Below are positions 25,326 to 34,459 of a DNA stretch of 64,000 bases, piece after piece. Made by a program: the position numbers and the translations under genes. Source of the stretch: Chitinophagaceae bacterium. Its GTDB lineage: Bacteria > Bacteroidota > Bacteroidia > Chitinophagales > Chitinophagaceae. The stretch lies in contig JAFKGR010000007.1 of assembly GCA_017307735.1 (NCBI GenBank), positions 186,001 through 250,000 on the forward strand. The letters run 5' to 3'. The notes under the pieces are model-generated. The model did no database searches. It was not told where the DNA came from and saw only the letters and a list, made by a program, of their open reading frames with translations. How positions within the stretch are numbered: the first letter of the stretch is position 1; the number at the start of each line of letters is the position of its first letter.

Positions 25326-25748
25326 ATGTTACAACCAAAGAGGTCTAAGCACAGGAAGATGCAGAAAGGCCGTATGAAGGGAGACACCAAGAAGGGAGCG
25401 ACAATTGCTTTCGGAGCTTACGGGTTGAAGGCCATGGATTCTGTTTGGCTTACAAACAGGCAAATTGAATCTGCCCGTCAGGCATTGTCAAGGGCGATGA
25501 AGCGTGAAGGTTCTGTTTGGATTCGTGTATTTCCAGATAAAGCCATTACAAAAAAGCCTGCTGAAGTGCGTATGGGTAAAGGAAAAGGAAATCCGGAATA
25601 CTGGGCAGCAGTAGTACAGAGAGGACGTATCATCTTTGAGGTGGATGGCATTAGTATGGAAGCAGCAAAGGAAGCATTTGACCTGGCAGCACAGAAGTTG
25701 CCCATTTTGACCAAGTTTGTTGTGAGGAGAGACTTAGTAACCAAATAA
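25326..25748 (+). CDS. rplP: 50S ribosomal protein L16
   Basis: 140 residues, normal length; organises the A-site side of the 50S subunit. Conserved [19 protein letters not shown] start, the [25 protein letters not shown] core, and the [15 protein letters not shown] segment. Directly follows rpsC and precedes rpmC in the usual order. Confidence 0.98.
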   Translation: MLQPKRSKHRKMQKGRMKGDTKKGATIAFGAYGLKAMDSVWLTNRQIESARQALSRAMKREGSVWIRVFPDKAITKKPAEVRMGKGKGNPEYWAAVVQRGRIIFEVDGISMEAAKEAFDLAAQKLPILTKFVVRRDLVTK

Positions 25749-25776
25749 TTTCGGAACATCATTAAAATTTAGAATA

Positions 25777-26001
25777 ATGTCAGTTAGAAATGACTTTATG
25801 ACGAGCCTCAAGAATATGACAGATGAGGATTTAAAAAACAGGATTAATGAGGATGAGTTGCGTATCAAGAAATTGAAATTTGCACACGCTGTTTCTCCAT
25901 TGGAAAATCCGATGAGTATCCGTCAGTTGAGAAAAGAATTGGCCAGGACAAAGACAGAATTTCTGAAAAGAAAGAAAGGTATTAAAACTGAAAATAAATA
26001 A
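25777..26001 (+). CDS. rpmC: 50S ribosomal protein L29
   Basis: 74 residues; small two-helix protein near the exit tunnel. The pattern [30 protein letters not shown] with the [21 protein letters not shown] second helix fits L29. Ends 2 bases before rpsQ, so the two are probably translationally coupled. Confidence 0.95.
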   Translation: MSVRNDFMTSLKNMTDEDLKNRINEDELRIKKLKFAHAVSPLENPMSIRQLRKELARTKTEFLKRKKGIKTENK

Positions 26002-26003
26002 CA

Positions 26004-26261
26004 ATGCCGCAAAGAAATTTAAGAAAGGTAAGAACCGGTGTGGTTTCCAGTACAAAAATGGATAAAACTATTACCGTAAAAGTTGAAAGGAAAGTAAAAC
26101 ATCCTCTGTACGGAAAGTTCGTTAAGAAGTCAAAAGGATTTCATGCTCACGACGAAAAGAATGAATGCAGTGTGGGAGATGTGGTGAGAATTGAGGAAAC
26201 CAGGCCACTCAGCAAAACCAAACGCTGGAGGTTATTGGAGATAGTAGAAAAAGTAAAATAA
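26004..26261 (+). CDS. rpsQ: 30S ribosomal protein S17
   Basis: 85 residues, normal length; a primary 16S rRNA-binding OB-fold protein. Conserved [48 protein letters not shown] and the C-terminal [19 protein letters not shown]. The start is 2 bases after the rpmC stop. Confidence 0.97.
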   Translation: MPQRNLRKVRTGVVSSTKMDKTITVKVERKVKHPLYGKFVKKSKGFHAHDEKNECSVGDVVRIEETRPLSKTKRWRLLEIVEKVK

Positions 26262-26319
26262 TTCAAGTTTCGGAAAATTCATTATTAGTCCCGGCCGGAA
26301 GGCTTAAATAATTAAGAAA

Positions 26320-26688
26320 ATGATACAACAAGAAAGCAGGTTAAATGTAGCTGACAACAGCGGTGCCAAGGAAGTGCTTTGCATCCGGGTATTGGGAAAT
26401 TCCGGACAGGATTATGCCCATGTGGGCGACAAAATTGTGGTTACGGTAAAAGATGCCATTCCACAAGGTGGCATCAAGGCTGGGACAGTCAGCAAAGCTG
26501 TCATTGTACGGACCAAACAAAAGTTGCGCAGAAAGGATGGATCCTATATCCGGTTTGACGACAATGCAGTGGTGTTGCTGAGCGGTACAGATGACCCGAG
26601 AGGTACCCGTATTTTCGGCCCTGTGGCAAGAGAATTAAGGGATAAAGGATATATGAAAATTATATCTCTGGCACCCGAAGTTTTATAA
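26320..26688 (+). CDS. rplN: 50S ribosomal protein L14
   Basis: 122 residues, exactly the usual length; binds 23S rRNA at the subunit interface. Conserved [22 protein letters not shown] start and [16 protein letters not shown] end. In E. coli the spc operon begins here; in this genome a promoter box lies one gene later, before rplX. Confidence 0.98.
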   Translation: MIQQESRLNVADNSGAKEVLCIRVLGNSGQDYAHVGDKIVVTVKDAIPQGGIKAGTVSKAVIVRTKQKLRRKDGSYIRFDDNAVVLLSGTDDPRGTRIFGPVARELRDKGYMKIISLAPEVL

Positions 26689-26696
26689 TATAAATG

Positions 26697-26704
26697 TATC
26701 TTTG
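26697..26704 (+). promoter_or_regulatory. Possible internal promoter before rplX
   Basis: TATCTTTG is a perfect TAnnTTTG box in the 73-base gap between rplN and rplX. No clear TTTG lies at the -33 distance. A start near 26710 would leave a leader of about 50 bases. Confidence 0.4.
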
Positions 26705-26761
26705 CAGCCCTTTAAAAAAAGGTGTCAAAAAAATAAAAGAAACGACAGATAATTTGTCATC

Positions 26762-27100
26762 ATGAAGAATAGATTTAAACCCAAGTTTAGCATAAAAAAA
26801 GGTGATTCCGTTGTGGTGATTACAGGGGAATACAAGGACCTGAAGAAGCCAAGAACTGTATTGAAAGTTCTTCCTTCAGAGGCAAGGGTTCTTGTAGAAG
26901 GAGTAAATATTGTTACCAAACACAGCAAACCGACAGCCCAAAACACGAAGGGTGGTATTACTAAATTGGAAGCTCCGATTGCCATTTCCAATGTTATGCT
27001 TTGGGATGCCAAATCACACGGTCCGAGCAAAATCAGCCGTTCCAAAGAGGATGGAAAATTAATAAGAACAGCTAAAAAATCAGGGGAGGTAATTAAGTAA
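26762..27100 (+). CDS. rplX: 50S ribosomal protein L24
   Basis: 112 residues; an assembly-initiator protein with a KOW motif ([41 protein letters not shown]). Normal length for the group. Its stop TAA overlaps the ATG of rplE by one base, indicating translational coupling. A possible promoter lies upstream. Confidence 0.97.
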   Translation: MKNRFKPKFSIKKGDSVVVITGEYKDLKKPRTVLKVLPSEARVLVEGVNIVTKHSKPTAQNTKGGITKLEAPIAISNVMLWDAKSHGPSKISRSKEDGKLIRTAKKSGEVIK

Positions 27101-27672
27101 TGAGTGAAACCAAATACATACCACGCCTTGCTACCAAGTACAAGAGCGATGTGGTGCCGGCTTTGATGAAAAGATTTTCTTATTCAAGTGTCATGCAGGC
27201 TCCCAAACTGGAAAAGATATGTGTGAACCGCGGAGTGAGCGGTGCAGTAGCCGATAAAAAACTGGTAGATATTGCTGTAGAGGAACTTTCTTCAATTACA
27301 GGCCAGAAAGCAGTACCGACAAAATCCAGAAAAGATATCTCCAATTTCAAATTGCGGAAGGATATGCCCATCGGAGCACGGGTTACACTCAGGGGTGTAA
27401 AGATGTATGAATTCCTGGACAGATTGGTTTCAGTGGCACTTCCAAGAGTAAGAGATTTCAAAGGAATCAGCGAGAAGGCGTTTGACGGGAGAGGAAACTA
27501 TACATTGGGTATAACCGAACAGATTGTATTTCCTGAAATCAATATTGACAAGGTAAATAAGATTACAGGAATGGATATCACATTCGTAACCTCAGCCCAT
27601 TCAAATGAGGAAGCCTATGAATTATTGAAAGAATTGGGAATGCCCTTTAAAAATATGAGTAAAGAAGCCTAA
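27100..27672 (+). CDS. rplE: 50S ribosomal protein L5
   Basis: 190 residues; binds 5S rRNA and contacts P-site tRNA. Conserved [39 protein letters not shown] and the C-terminal [27 protein letters not shown]. Start overlaps the last base of rplX. Confidence 0.98.
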   Translation: MSETKYIPRLATKYKSDVVPALMKRFSYSSVMQAPKLEKICVNRGVSGAVADKKLVDIAVEELSSITGQKAVPTKSRKDISNFKLRKDMPIGARVTLRGVKMYEFLDRLVSVALPRVRDFKGISEKAFDGRGNYTLGITEQIVFPEINIDKVNKITGMDITFVTSAHSNEEAYELLKELGMPFKNMSKEA

Positions 27673-27696
27673 CGGTTTAAAAAATAATTAAGAAGT

Positions 27697-27966
27697 ATGG
27701 CAAAATTGTCTATAAAAGCCCGTCAGATAAAAAGAGAAAAACTGGTGGATCATTACGCAAAAAAGCGTAAAGAATTGAAAGAAGCAGGCGACTTTCGTGC
27801 GCTGGATCTTCTTCCGCGAAACAGCTCGGCTGTAAGGTTGAAAAATCGTTGTCAACTTACAGGAAGGCCACGTGGTTATATGAGACATTTCGGAATTTGC
27901 AGAAATGTATTCAGGGATATGGCTTTGGATGGCAAAATTCCGGGAGTGAAAAAATCGAGCTGGTAA
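27697..27966 (+). CDS. rpsN: 30S ribosomal protein S14 (long, zinc-free form)
   Basis: 89 residues. This is the long form without the paired CxxC zinc motifs; only isolated Cys residues are present ([20 protein letters not shown]). The C-terminal [33 protein letters not shown] matches the family. It assembles into the 30S head with S3 and S10. Confidence 0.97.
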   Translation: MAKLSIKARQIKREKLVDHYAKKRKELKEAGDFRALDLLPRNSSAVRLKNRCQLTGRPRGYMRHFGICRNVFRDMALDGKIPGVKKSSW

Positions 27967-28001
27967 TATTTTAATCAAAGAAGAATAAACAACACAATAC
28001 A

Positions 28002-28400
28002 ATGTTGACAGATCCTATTGCAGATTATTTAACAAGAATCAGAAATGCGCAGATGGCTAATCACCGGATTGTGGAAGTGCCTGCGAGCAATTTAAAAAAG
28101 CGTATCACTGAGATTTTGTATGAAAAAGGATATATTTTGAAATACAAGTTTGAAGATGATAATAAACAAGGCATCATCAAGATTGCATTGAAATATGATC
28201 CTCAGACCAAACAACCAGCTATCCAAAATCTGGAAAGAATCAGCAGACCCGGATTGAGAAGATATTCCAAGCCCGCTGATTTCAGAAGAGTAAAAAGCGG
28301 ATTAGGGATTTCCATCCTTTCCACCTCAAAGGGAGTAATGACAGATAAAGAAGCAAAGGCACAGAATATTGGTGGAGAAGTATTGTGTAATATTTATTGA
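28002..28400 (+). CDS. rpsH: 30S ribosomal protein S8
   Basis: 132 residues, normal length; binds 16S helix 21 and in E. coli represses the spc operon. Conserved DPIADYLTRIRNAQMANHRIVEVPAS start and the C-terminal GLGISILSTSKGVMTDKEAKAQNIGGEVLCNIY. Standard position between S14 and L6. Confidence 0.98.
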   Translation: MLTDPIADYLTRIRNAQMANHRIVEVPASNLKKRITEILYEKGYILKYKFEDDNKQGIIKIALKYDPQTKQPAIQNLERISRPGLRRYSKPADFRRVKSGLGISILSTSKGVMTDKEAKAQNIGGEVLCNIY

Positions 28401-28452
28401 TCTTCCTGAAGAAGGTTGATAAAAATTTAAAAAAAGATAAAAAAGCAGAGTA

Positions 28453-29007
28453 ATGTCAAGAATAGGTAGAGCACCGGTACATATTGCAAAAGGAGTTGAA
28501 GTAAAAGTGGCTCCTGATAATGTAGTCACTGTAAAAGGCCCAAAGGGTGAACTTCACCAGCAAATTGACAGAGATATAAAGGTTGAAGTGAAGGATGGCC
28601 TGGTTGAGTTTAAAAGGCCGACCGACCAGATCCGTCACAAATCTTTACACGGACTTTCACGTGCATTGGTTCAGGGTATGGTGCATGGAGTTACCGAAGG
28701 TTACACCAAAACGCTTGAGTTGGTTGGTGTCGGATTCAAAGCATCAAACCAGGGAAACCTGCTTGATTTAACTCTCGGTTATTCTCATAATATCATTGTT
28801 GAAATTCCGAAAGAACTCAAGGTGGCTACGGCTCAGGAAAAAGGGAAGAATCCTAAGGTAATCCTGACCGGTGCAGACAAGCAATTGATAGGCCAGGTGG
28901 CTGCTAAATTGCGCAGCCTGCGTAAACCGGAACCTTACAAAGGAAAGGGTGTGAAATTTGAAAATGAAGTATTGCGCAGAAAGGCCGGTAAAGCTGCAGG
29001 TAAATAA
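28453..29007 (+). CDS. rplF: 50S ribosomal protein L6
   Basis: 184 residues; two similar alpha/beta domains near the sarcin-ricin loop. Conserved MSRIGRAPVHIAKGVEV start and the C-terminal LRSLRKPEPYKGKGVKFENEVLRRKAGKAAGK. Normal length, usual operon place. Confidence 0.98.
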   Translation: MSRIGRAPVHIAKGVEVKVAPDNVVTVKGPKGELHQQIDRDIKVEVKDGLVEFKRPTDQIRHKSLHGLSRALVQGMVHGVTEGYTKTLELVGVGFKASNQGNLLDLTLGYSHNIIVEIPKELKVATAQEKGKNPKVILTGADKQLIGQVAAKLRSLRKPEPYKGKGVKFENEVLRRKAGKAAGK

Positions 29008-29058
29008 ACCATAATAAAAAAAGATTCCGGCAAAATCCGGAGTTAAACAGGAAATACG

Positions 29059-29412
29059 ATGAACCAGAAAATCAGTTCAAGAAAAAAGGTACAATATCGC
29101 ATTCGCAAGAAAGTGGTTGGAACATCAAAAAGACCCAGGCTGAATGTGTTTAGAAGCAATAAAGACATCTATGTTCAATTGATAGATGATGGAAAAGATC
29201 AGACACTTGCCGCTGCTTCCAGCCGTGATAAAAATATCGCAGCCCAGAAAGTAACAAAGACGGAAAGCAGTAAGCTGGTTGGCGAAGCGATTGCGAGGAA
29301 AGGAAAGGAGTTGGGAATTGAAGAAGTAGTTTTCGACAGAGGTGGATATATTTATCATGGCCGTGTGAAAGCAGTTGCTGAAGGTGCACGTGAAGGCGGA
29401 TTGAAATTTTAG
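29059..29412 (+). CDS. rplR: 50S ribosomal protein L18
   Basis: 117 residues; brings 5S rRNA into the 50S subunit. Conserved [21 protein letters not shown] and the C-terminal [28 protein letters not shown]. Normal length. Confidence 0.98.
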   Translation: MNQKISSRKKVQYRIRKKVVGTSKRPRLNVFRSNKDIYVQLIDDGKDQTLAAASSRDKNIAAQKVTKTESSKLVGEAIARKGKELGIEEVVFDRGGYIYHGRVKAVAEGAREGGLKF

Positions 29413-29473
29413 AAATTAAATTATCAGAAAAGTTTCCGGCGTTGAAAGGCCGGTTTAATAGAAATAATAAAAA

Positions 29474-29989
29474 ATGGCAAAATCTAATCAAAGAGTAAAA
29501 GGTTCTGAACTTGAACTCAAAGAAAAAGTGGTTGCAATCAACCGTGTGGTAAAAACAACCAAAGGAGGGAGAGCATTCAGTTTCTCAGCGCTGGTGGTGG
29601 TAGGTGATGAAAAAGGTGTTGTTGGGCAGGGAATGGGAAAGGCAAAGGAAGTTCAGGAAGCTATTACCAAAGGCATAGAAGACGCTAAGAAAAATCTTAT
29701 TAAAGTTCCGGTTACAAAGGGTACCATCCCTCACGAACAATGGTGCAAGGCCGGAGCTGCAAAGATCATGATTAAACCTGCTTCACTCGGTACAGGTGTA
29801 ATTGCTGGAGGTAGTATGCGTGCAGTTTTGGAAAGTGCAGGTATCACCGACGTGCTCGCAAAATCTTTGGGTTCAGCAAATCCACAAAACGTGGTAAAGG
29901 CTACCGTAAAGGCTTTGAGCCTGTTACGCGAACCGGTTGAAGTGGCTAAGACAAGGAATATTTCTGTTAAGAAAGTATTTAACGGTTAA
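29474..29989 (+). CDS. rpsE: 30S ribosomal protein S5
   Basis: 171 residues; forms the mRNA entry site with S3 and S4 and affects decoding accuracy. Conserved [35 protein letters not shown] and the C-terminal domain with [39 protein letters not shown]. Normal length; rpmD starts 11 bases later. Confidence 0.98.
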   Translation: MAKSNQRVKGSELELKEKVVAINRVVKTTKGGRAFSFSALVVVGDEKGVVGQGMGKAKEVQEAITKGIEDAKKNLIKVPVTKGTIPHEQWCKAGAAKIMIKPASLGTGVIAGGSMRAVLESAGITDVLAKSLGSANPQNVVKATVKALSLLREPVEVAKTRNISVKKVFNG

Positions 29990-30000
29990 ACCGAATCATT

Positions 30001-30183
30001 ATGAAAAAGATTAAGATCAAACAAATTAAAAGCGGTATTGACCGTCCGGAAAGACAAAAAAGGATACTCAAGGCTCTGGGACTTACCAAACCCCATGCTG
30101 AACGTGAAGTGGAGGCAACTCCCCAGATTCTTGGTATGATTAAAAAAGTAAATCATCTCGTGAAAGTTGAAGAACTGGCCTGA
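30001..30183 (+). CDS. rpmD: 50S ribosomal protein L30
   Basis: 60 residues, the usual short bacterial form. Pattern MKKIKIKQIKSGIDRPERQKRILKALGLTKPHAEREVEATPQILGMIKKVNHLVKVEE is characteristic. Follows rpsE closely. Confidence 0.96.
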   Translation: MKKIKIKQIKSGIDRPERQKRILKALGLTKPHAEREVEATPQILGMIKKVNHLVKVEELA

Positions 30184-30258
30184 CCGGTTCTTTCTGTTTA
30201 TATCATAATTTAAATGCGAGCCTTGTAATAACAGGGCGTTAAGTAAAAATCAAAAAAA

Positions 30259-30708
30259 ATGGAACTACATCAGCTTAAACCGGCTAAGGGAGCGACTCAC
30301 AAGCAAAAGCGCCTTGGCCGTGGTGAAGCCTCCGGAAAAGGTGGTACATCAACCAAAGGAAATAAAGGTGCTCAAAGCCGTACCAGTTATAAAATCAAAA
30401 TTGGCCATGAAGGCGGTCAGATGCCAATCCAAAGAAGATTGCCCAAACGCGGTTTTAAGAATAACAACAGAATTGAATACAGGATTTTCAACATCGGCCA
30501 GGTGGAAGATCTTTTGAAGAAATACGGTTTCAAAGAATTTACTCCTGAGAATCTTTACATAAATAGCCTGATAAGTCAGTTTGATTATGTAAAAATTTTG
30601 GGAAATGGCGAAATAAAATCGTCTGTATCATTTAAGGTAAACGCTATCAGCCAGAAAGCCAAAACAGCTATAGAATCAGCAGGCGGTAGTGTAGAAATAA
30701 TCAAATAA
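30259..30708 (+). CDS. rplO: 50S ribosomal protein L15
   Basis: 149 residues; late-assembly 50S protein. The N-terminal Gly/Lys-rich extension with KRLGRGEASGKGGTSTKGNKGAQSR and GGQMPIQRRLPKRGFKN (about 18-75) is diagnostic. Precedes secY as in most bacteria. Confidence 0.98.
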   Translation: MELHQLKPAKGATHKQKRLGRGEASGKGGTSTKGNKGAQSRTSYKIKIGHEGGQMPIQRRLPKRGFKNNNRIEYRIFNIGQVEDLLKKYGFKEFTPENLYINSLISQFDYVKILGNGEIKSSVSFKVNAISQKAKTAIESAGGSVEIIK

Positions 30709-30718
30709 TTTAAATGAT

Positions 30719-30737
30719 ATTTGTAGACCCTACAAAT
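30719..30737 (+). promoter_or_regulatory. Perfect inverted repeat between rplO and secY
   Basis: ATTTGTAGACCCTACAAAT has 8-base perfect arms with a 3-base spacer, ending 16 bases before the secY GTG. It may be an RNA hairpin controlling secY translation or a DNA operator. A near-match to the -7 box (GATATTTG) overlaps its left arm. Confidence 0.4.
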
Positions 30738-30753
30738 TAAATCTGATCCTTCT

Positions 30754-32112
30754 GTGAAGAAATTAATCAAAACACTAAAAAATATCTGGTCGATAGAAGA
30801 ACTCCGCAAAAAGCTCATCTATACTTTCCTGTTGCTTTTTGTTTACCGGGTTGGTTCATTTATCGTTTTGCCGGGAATTGATCCTAATAAATTAGCCAAT
30901 CTTGAGGCCAGTGCACAAAGCGGTATGCTTGGTTTGCTGAACTCATTTGTCGGAGGTGCATTTTCTCAGGCATCTATTTTTGCCCTGGGAATTATGCCTT
31001 ACATCTCTGCCAGTATCTTTATGCAGTTGATAACTGTATTGGTGCCGCAAATAAGTAAAATACAGAAGGAAGGTGAGAGCGGACAAAGAAAAATTAATCA
31101 ATGGACCCGTTATCTCACTGTGATAGTTACTGTTTTTCAGGCGGCAGCCTATATTGGTTTCCTGAAATCCACAAGCGGCGATGCTATTCTGCCAGGTTTT
31201 GGAGGTCAGTTATTCTGGTTTTCCACGGTAGTTATTATTACAGCAGGTACCATGTTTGTAATGTGGCTTGGTGAAAAAATTACAGATAAAGGAATCGGTA
31301 ACGGTGCCTCCATCATCATCATGGTTGGTATTTTGGCAAGATTGCCACAGTCTTTTGCACAGGAATTCGCTGCAAAAGAAACAAAGGGTGGTTTGGGATT
31401 ACTGTTGTTCACGGTTGAAATTGCAGTTTTCATTGCTGTAACTCTTGGTCTGATTGTATTGGTTCAAGGTGTCAGAAAAGTACCTGTAAACTATGCCAAA
31501 CAAATTGTGGGTAACCGCCAGTTTGGAGGAGCAAGACAGTTTCTTCCTTTGAAAGTGAATGCGGGTGGTGTGATGCCAATCATCTTTGCGCAGGCCATCA
31601 TGTTTTTACCAACTATGTTTGTGGGTTTTCAGACTGGAGAAAAAAGTTGGGCCAAATATTTTACGGATCCGACGAACTCTGTTTATATGCTGATTTTTGG
31701 CTTGATGACAATTGCCTTCACCTTTGTTTATACTGCAATCATCTTTAATCCTAAACAGATGAGCGATGATTTGAAACGAAGTAACGGGTTTATTCCGGGA
31801 GTCAAACCCGGACAGCCCACAACAGAATACATTGGAACCATTATGGATCGTGTGACGTTGCCGGGCGCAGTTCTTGTGGCAATCGCGGGTATTTTACCTG
31901 GAATTATCCAGTTAATGGGAGTTACCCAGGGATTTGCCACGTTCTACGGAGGTACTTCATTGCTGATTATGGTAGCCGTTGTTTTGGATACCCTTCAGCA
32001 AATTGAAACTCATTTGTTGATGCGGCAGTATGATGGTTTAATGACCACAGGGCATATGCATGGAAGGCGGTCAACAGCAGCACCGGGTGTAACAGGAGGA
32101 GGAGGATTCTAA
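30754..32112 (+). CDS. secY: Preprotein translocase subunit SecY
   Basis: 452 residues with ten membrane helices; the channel of the SecYEG translocon. Recognised by VYRVGSFIVLPGIDP, the plug region GMLGLLNSFVGGAFSQASIFALGIMPYISASI near 50-85, and a C-terminal region with DTLQQIETHLLMRQYDGL. It begins with GTG; no ATG lies near the conserved N-terminus. It is the last gene before a strong terminator, although map follows on the same strand. Confidence 0.98.
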   Translation: MKKLIKTLKNIWSIEELRKKLIYTFLLLFVYRVGSFIVLPGIDPNKLANLEASAQSGMLGLLNSFVGGAFSQASIFALGIMPYISASIFMQLITVLVPQISKIQKEGESGQRKINQWTRYLTVIVTVFQAAAYIGFLKSTSGDAILPGFGGQLFWFSTVVIITAGTMFVMWLGEKITDKGIGNGASIIIMVGILARLPQSFAQEFAAKETKGGLGLLLFTVEIAVFIAVTLGLIVLVQGVRKVPVNYAKQIVGNRQFGGARQFLPLKVNAGGVMPIIFAQAIMFLPTMFVGFQTGEKSWAKYFTDPTNSVYMLIFGLMTIAFTFVYTAIIFNPKQMSDDLKRSNGFIPGVKPGQPTTEYIGTIMDRVTLPGAVLVAIAGILPGIIQLMGVTQGFATFYGGTSLLIMVAVVLDTLQQIETHLLMRQYDGLMTTGHMHGRRSTAAPGVTGGGGF

Positions 32113-32132
32113 ACAAAAAAATATCTTATTTT

Positions 32133-32160
32133 AAAGCCCTGTATTGACAGGGCTTTTTAT
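32133..32160 (+). terminator. Intrinsic terminator after secY
   Basis: Perfect 9-base stem AAAGCCCTG/CAGGGCTTT with a 6-base loop, followed by TTAT. It lies 20 bases after the secY stop and only 23 bases before the map start codon, so it should reduce transcription of map from the ribosomal operon. Confidence 0.75.
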
Positions 32161-32183
32161 ATTTAAAGGATTAAGAAGAAGAA

Positions 32184-32981
32184 ATGATTAATTACAAAAC
32201 GAGAGAAGAGGCTGAGTTAATTAGAAAAAGTTGTAAGATTGTCAACGACGCAATTGCTGAAACAGCAAAGATTTTGAGGCCTGGTATAACGACCATGCAA
32301 TTAAACGACAGGGCAGAAGAATACATAAGAAGCAAGGGTGCCATTCCCAATTTCAAAGGGTATGAGGGTTATCCATTTGCTACTTGCATTTCAGTAAACG
32401 CAGCGGTAGTTCATGGTTTCCCAGACGATTTACCGTTAAAGAAAGGAGATGTGGTTTCAGTAGATGTGGGTGCTGTTCTCGATGGGTGGCACGGTGATAG
32501 CGCCTATACTTTTGTGTTAAAGAATACAACTCCTGAAGTTGTTGAATTGATTAAAACGACAAAGGAATCTTTGTACGAAGGGATCAGAAAGGCAACTGCC
32601 GGTAACAGAATAGGAGATATTTCATCAGCTATTCAACAGCATACCGAGAAACAAAAAGGATATGGTGTGGTTCGTGAATTAGTTGGTCATGGTTTGGGCC
32701 GTGATCTGCATGAAGATCCTCAGATTCCGAATTATGGTAAAAGGGGAACCGGCCATGTTTTGAAAGAAGGACTGGTGATTGCTATTGAACCGATGATTAA
32801 TCTGGGAAGAAAAGAAGTTTATACAAAGGATGATGGATGGACAGTCGTTACAAGGGATGGAAAACCAGCAGCCCATTTTGAACATAACGTTTTTGTTCAA
32901 AAAGGCAAGGCAGACATTCTTTCTTCCTTTGAGTCAATTGAAAAAGCTGAAAAAGCTAACGAGTTTCTCTATTCAGAATGA
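32184..32981 (+). CDS. map: Methionine aminopeptidase, type I
   Basis: 265 residues; a two-metal enzyme that removes the initiator methionine from nascent proteins. Conserved metal ligands are visible in VVSVDVGAVLDGWHGDSAYTF (two Asp), GHGLGRDLHEDP (His), IAIEPMI (Glu) and PAAHFEHNVFV (Glu). No N-terminal zinc-finger extension, hence type I. It follows secY across a terminator. Genes that usually come next in Bacteroidota (infA, rpmJ, rpsM and so on) are absent. Confidence 0.97.
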   Translation: MINYKTREEAELIRKSCKIVNDAIAETAKILRPGITTMQLNDRAEEYIRSKGAIPNFKGYEGYPFATCISVNAAVVHGFPDDLPLKKGDVVSVDVGAVLDGWHGDSAYTFVLKNTTPEVVELIKTTKESLYEGIRKATAGNRIGDISSAIQQHTEKQKGYGVVRELVGHGLGRDLHEDPQIPNYGKRGTGHVLKEGLVIAIEPMINLGRKEVYTKDDGWTVVTRDGKPAAHFEHNVFVQKGKADILSSFESIEKAEKANEFLYSE

Positions 32982-33288
32982 ATTCAATGACAGGAATTGC
33001 TCAATCCCCGATAGAGTTTTGTGATGTGGTAAAAGATTGAATTTTTATAGTGATTTTACGAAGCTTTTCAAGGCTGAATTTTGTCATAGAAACCGATTCC
33101 AAATAATTTAATAAAAATTTTACCCCAAACTGACTTTGTGTCGTAGAAAGAATATACCTTTATGAAGAAATTAATGGGTTTAGTCTGTTCATCTTTTGAC
33201 TGACGGAATTCTTTCGTTTACCTCAGTTCATTGTTGCTTCTAATTTCATTAATCGAACAATTTTTTTTATTTAAAGTATTTATTTACA
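32982..33288 (+). other. Intergenic region between map and the RRM gene
   Basis: About 307 A+T-rich bases without a supported gene. A weak -7-like box, TACCTTTA (33155-33162), with TTTG 17 bases upstream would give the RRM gene a leader of about 120 bases. I saw no strong hairpin. Confidence 0.4.
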
Positions 33289-33636
33289 ATGAACATTTAT
33301 GTTGGTAATATCAGTTGGTCAATGACTGATGAAGATCTCAAGAATTTATTTGTATCGTACGGCACGGTTTCAAGCGCAAAGATTCTGCGTGAAAAAAATA
33401 CCGGTCGCAGCAAAGGATTTGGTTTTGTAGAAATGGAAGACGATGACGCTGCTAAAAATGCAATTGCTTCTCTTAATGAAAGTGAAGTGCAGGGACGCAA
33501 GATTATCGTCAATGAAAGTAAACCACGCCCTGAAGGTGGTGGTGGCGGCGGTTATAAGAAATCTTATGGCGGCGGTGGCAATCGCGGTGGCGGCTATGGC
33601 AATCGCGGTGGCGGTGGATACAAGAGAGATTATTAA
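33289..33636 (+). CDS. Glycine-rich RNA-binding protein (single RRM)
   Basis: 115 residues. Residues 1-80 are one RNA-recognition motif with RNP2 IYVGNI (3-8) and RNP1 KGFGFVEM (about 44-51). The tail is Gly-rich with Arg, Tyr and Lys (GGGGGGYKKSYGGGGNRGGG), like plant and cyanobacterial cold-induced glycine-rich RNA-binding proteins. Bacteroidota often carry such proteins; targets here are unknown. It is isolated, with a long A+T-rich leader and its own terminator. Confidence 0.93.
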   Translation: MNIYVGNISWSMTDEDLKNLFVSYGTVSSAKILREKNTGRSKGFGFVEMEDDDAAKNAIASLNESEVQGRKIIVNESKPRPEGGGGGGYKKSYGGGGNRGGGYGNRGGGGYKRDY

Positions 33637-33666
33637 TAAGTATCTCTGATCTGAAAAAACTTTTTG

Positions 33667-33703
33667 AAGCTGTATTAATTAATTTTAGTACAGCTTTTTT
33701 TTT
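33667..33703 (+). terminator. Terminator after the RRM gene
   Basis: Stem AAGCTGTA/TACAGCTT of 8 bases around a 14-base A+T-rich loop, followed by nine T including the stem end. Good intrinsic terminator shape. Confidence 0.7.
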
Positions 33704-33904
33704 CGATTTAAACCTTATGTTTTAATCAGGGTTAATGCTTCCTTTTTATTAATAGAAATAGAAGGTTTAATTTTTTTTCACCTTTTTCGATATCCTACTT
33801 TTTACAGTGGATAGAACAGACATTTAAGCTTTGAAATAGTTTTTTGATCTTAAACGAAAAGTAAGAAGTAGGAAGCTATTTTTTAAACTGGCTTTAGAAG
33901 GTGT

Positions 33905-34459
33905 TTAGGTAGTGTGTTTTTCCCGGATTCGTTTATAAATTTTAATAGCAGCCATCAGTACGATCATCAGACCAACCAGGCCTGCCAGTCCCCAAAGCCA
34001 GCTCATGCTTTCTTTTACAACGGCCACCATCACAATCGCGACCAGAAAAAGCGTTGCTACCTCATTCCAGATCCTGAGCTTTTGTGATATAATTTTAAAG
34101 ATTCCCTTTTGTTGCTGGTTATAGATATGTTGTAAACTAAAAAAATAAAAATAGAGCAGTACAACAAAAACAAGTTTAACATGAAGCCAATGTTGCGCGC
34201 CGAAATTTTCCAGCCAACCTCCTTTCCACATTACCCACGGACCCAGAATCAGTGTAAGAATGGCCGAGGGCCAGGTGATCCCCAGCCACAATCGCCGTGA
34301 CATCACCTTAAAATATTTGAGCAGGACTTCCCTTTCTGCTGGTTCTTTTTCATTGGCTTCTGCGGAATAAATAAAAAGCCGTACGATGTAAAACATTCCA
34401 CTAAACCAGGTGACAATAAAGATGACATGTAATGCAACTAAATATAGATACATGGTCAA
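33905..34459 (-). CDS. hemJ: Protoporphyrinogen IX oxidase HemJ (CopD/UPF0093 family)
   Basis: 184 residues with about four membrane helices (2-25, 57-78, 90-110, 130-165). It matches HemJ: early MYLYLVALHVIFIVTWFSGMFYIVRLFIY with the conserved heme-ligand His10-type position, RRLWLGITWPSAILTLILG, and HWLHVKLVFVVLLYFYFF. HemJ oxidises protoporphyrinogen IX to protoporphyrin IX using a membrane electron acceptor. Its place next to hemH and a complete heme gene set supports the call, since no hemG or hemY is in the cluster. Orientation is leftward, 92 bases after hemH. Confidence 0.87.
   Translation of the reverse strand: MTMYLYLVALHVIFIVTWFSGMFYIVRLFIYSAEANEKEPAEREVLLKYFKVMSRRLWLGITWPSAILTLILGPWVMWKGGWLENFGAQHWLHVKLVFVVLLYFYFFSLQHIYNQQQKGIFKIISQKLRIWNEVATLFLVAIVMVAVVKESMSWLWGLAGLVGLMIVLMAAIKIYKRIREKHTT

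Noticed and set aside
33530..33630. GGCGGT-type repeated DNA
   Set aside because: It simply encodes the Gly-rich tail of the RRM protein and is in frame; not an independent repeat element.
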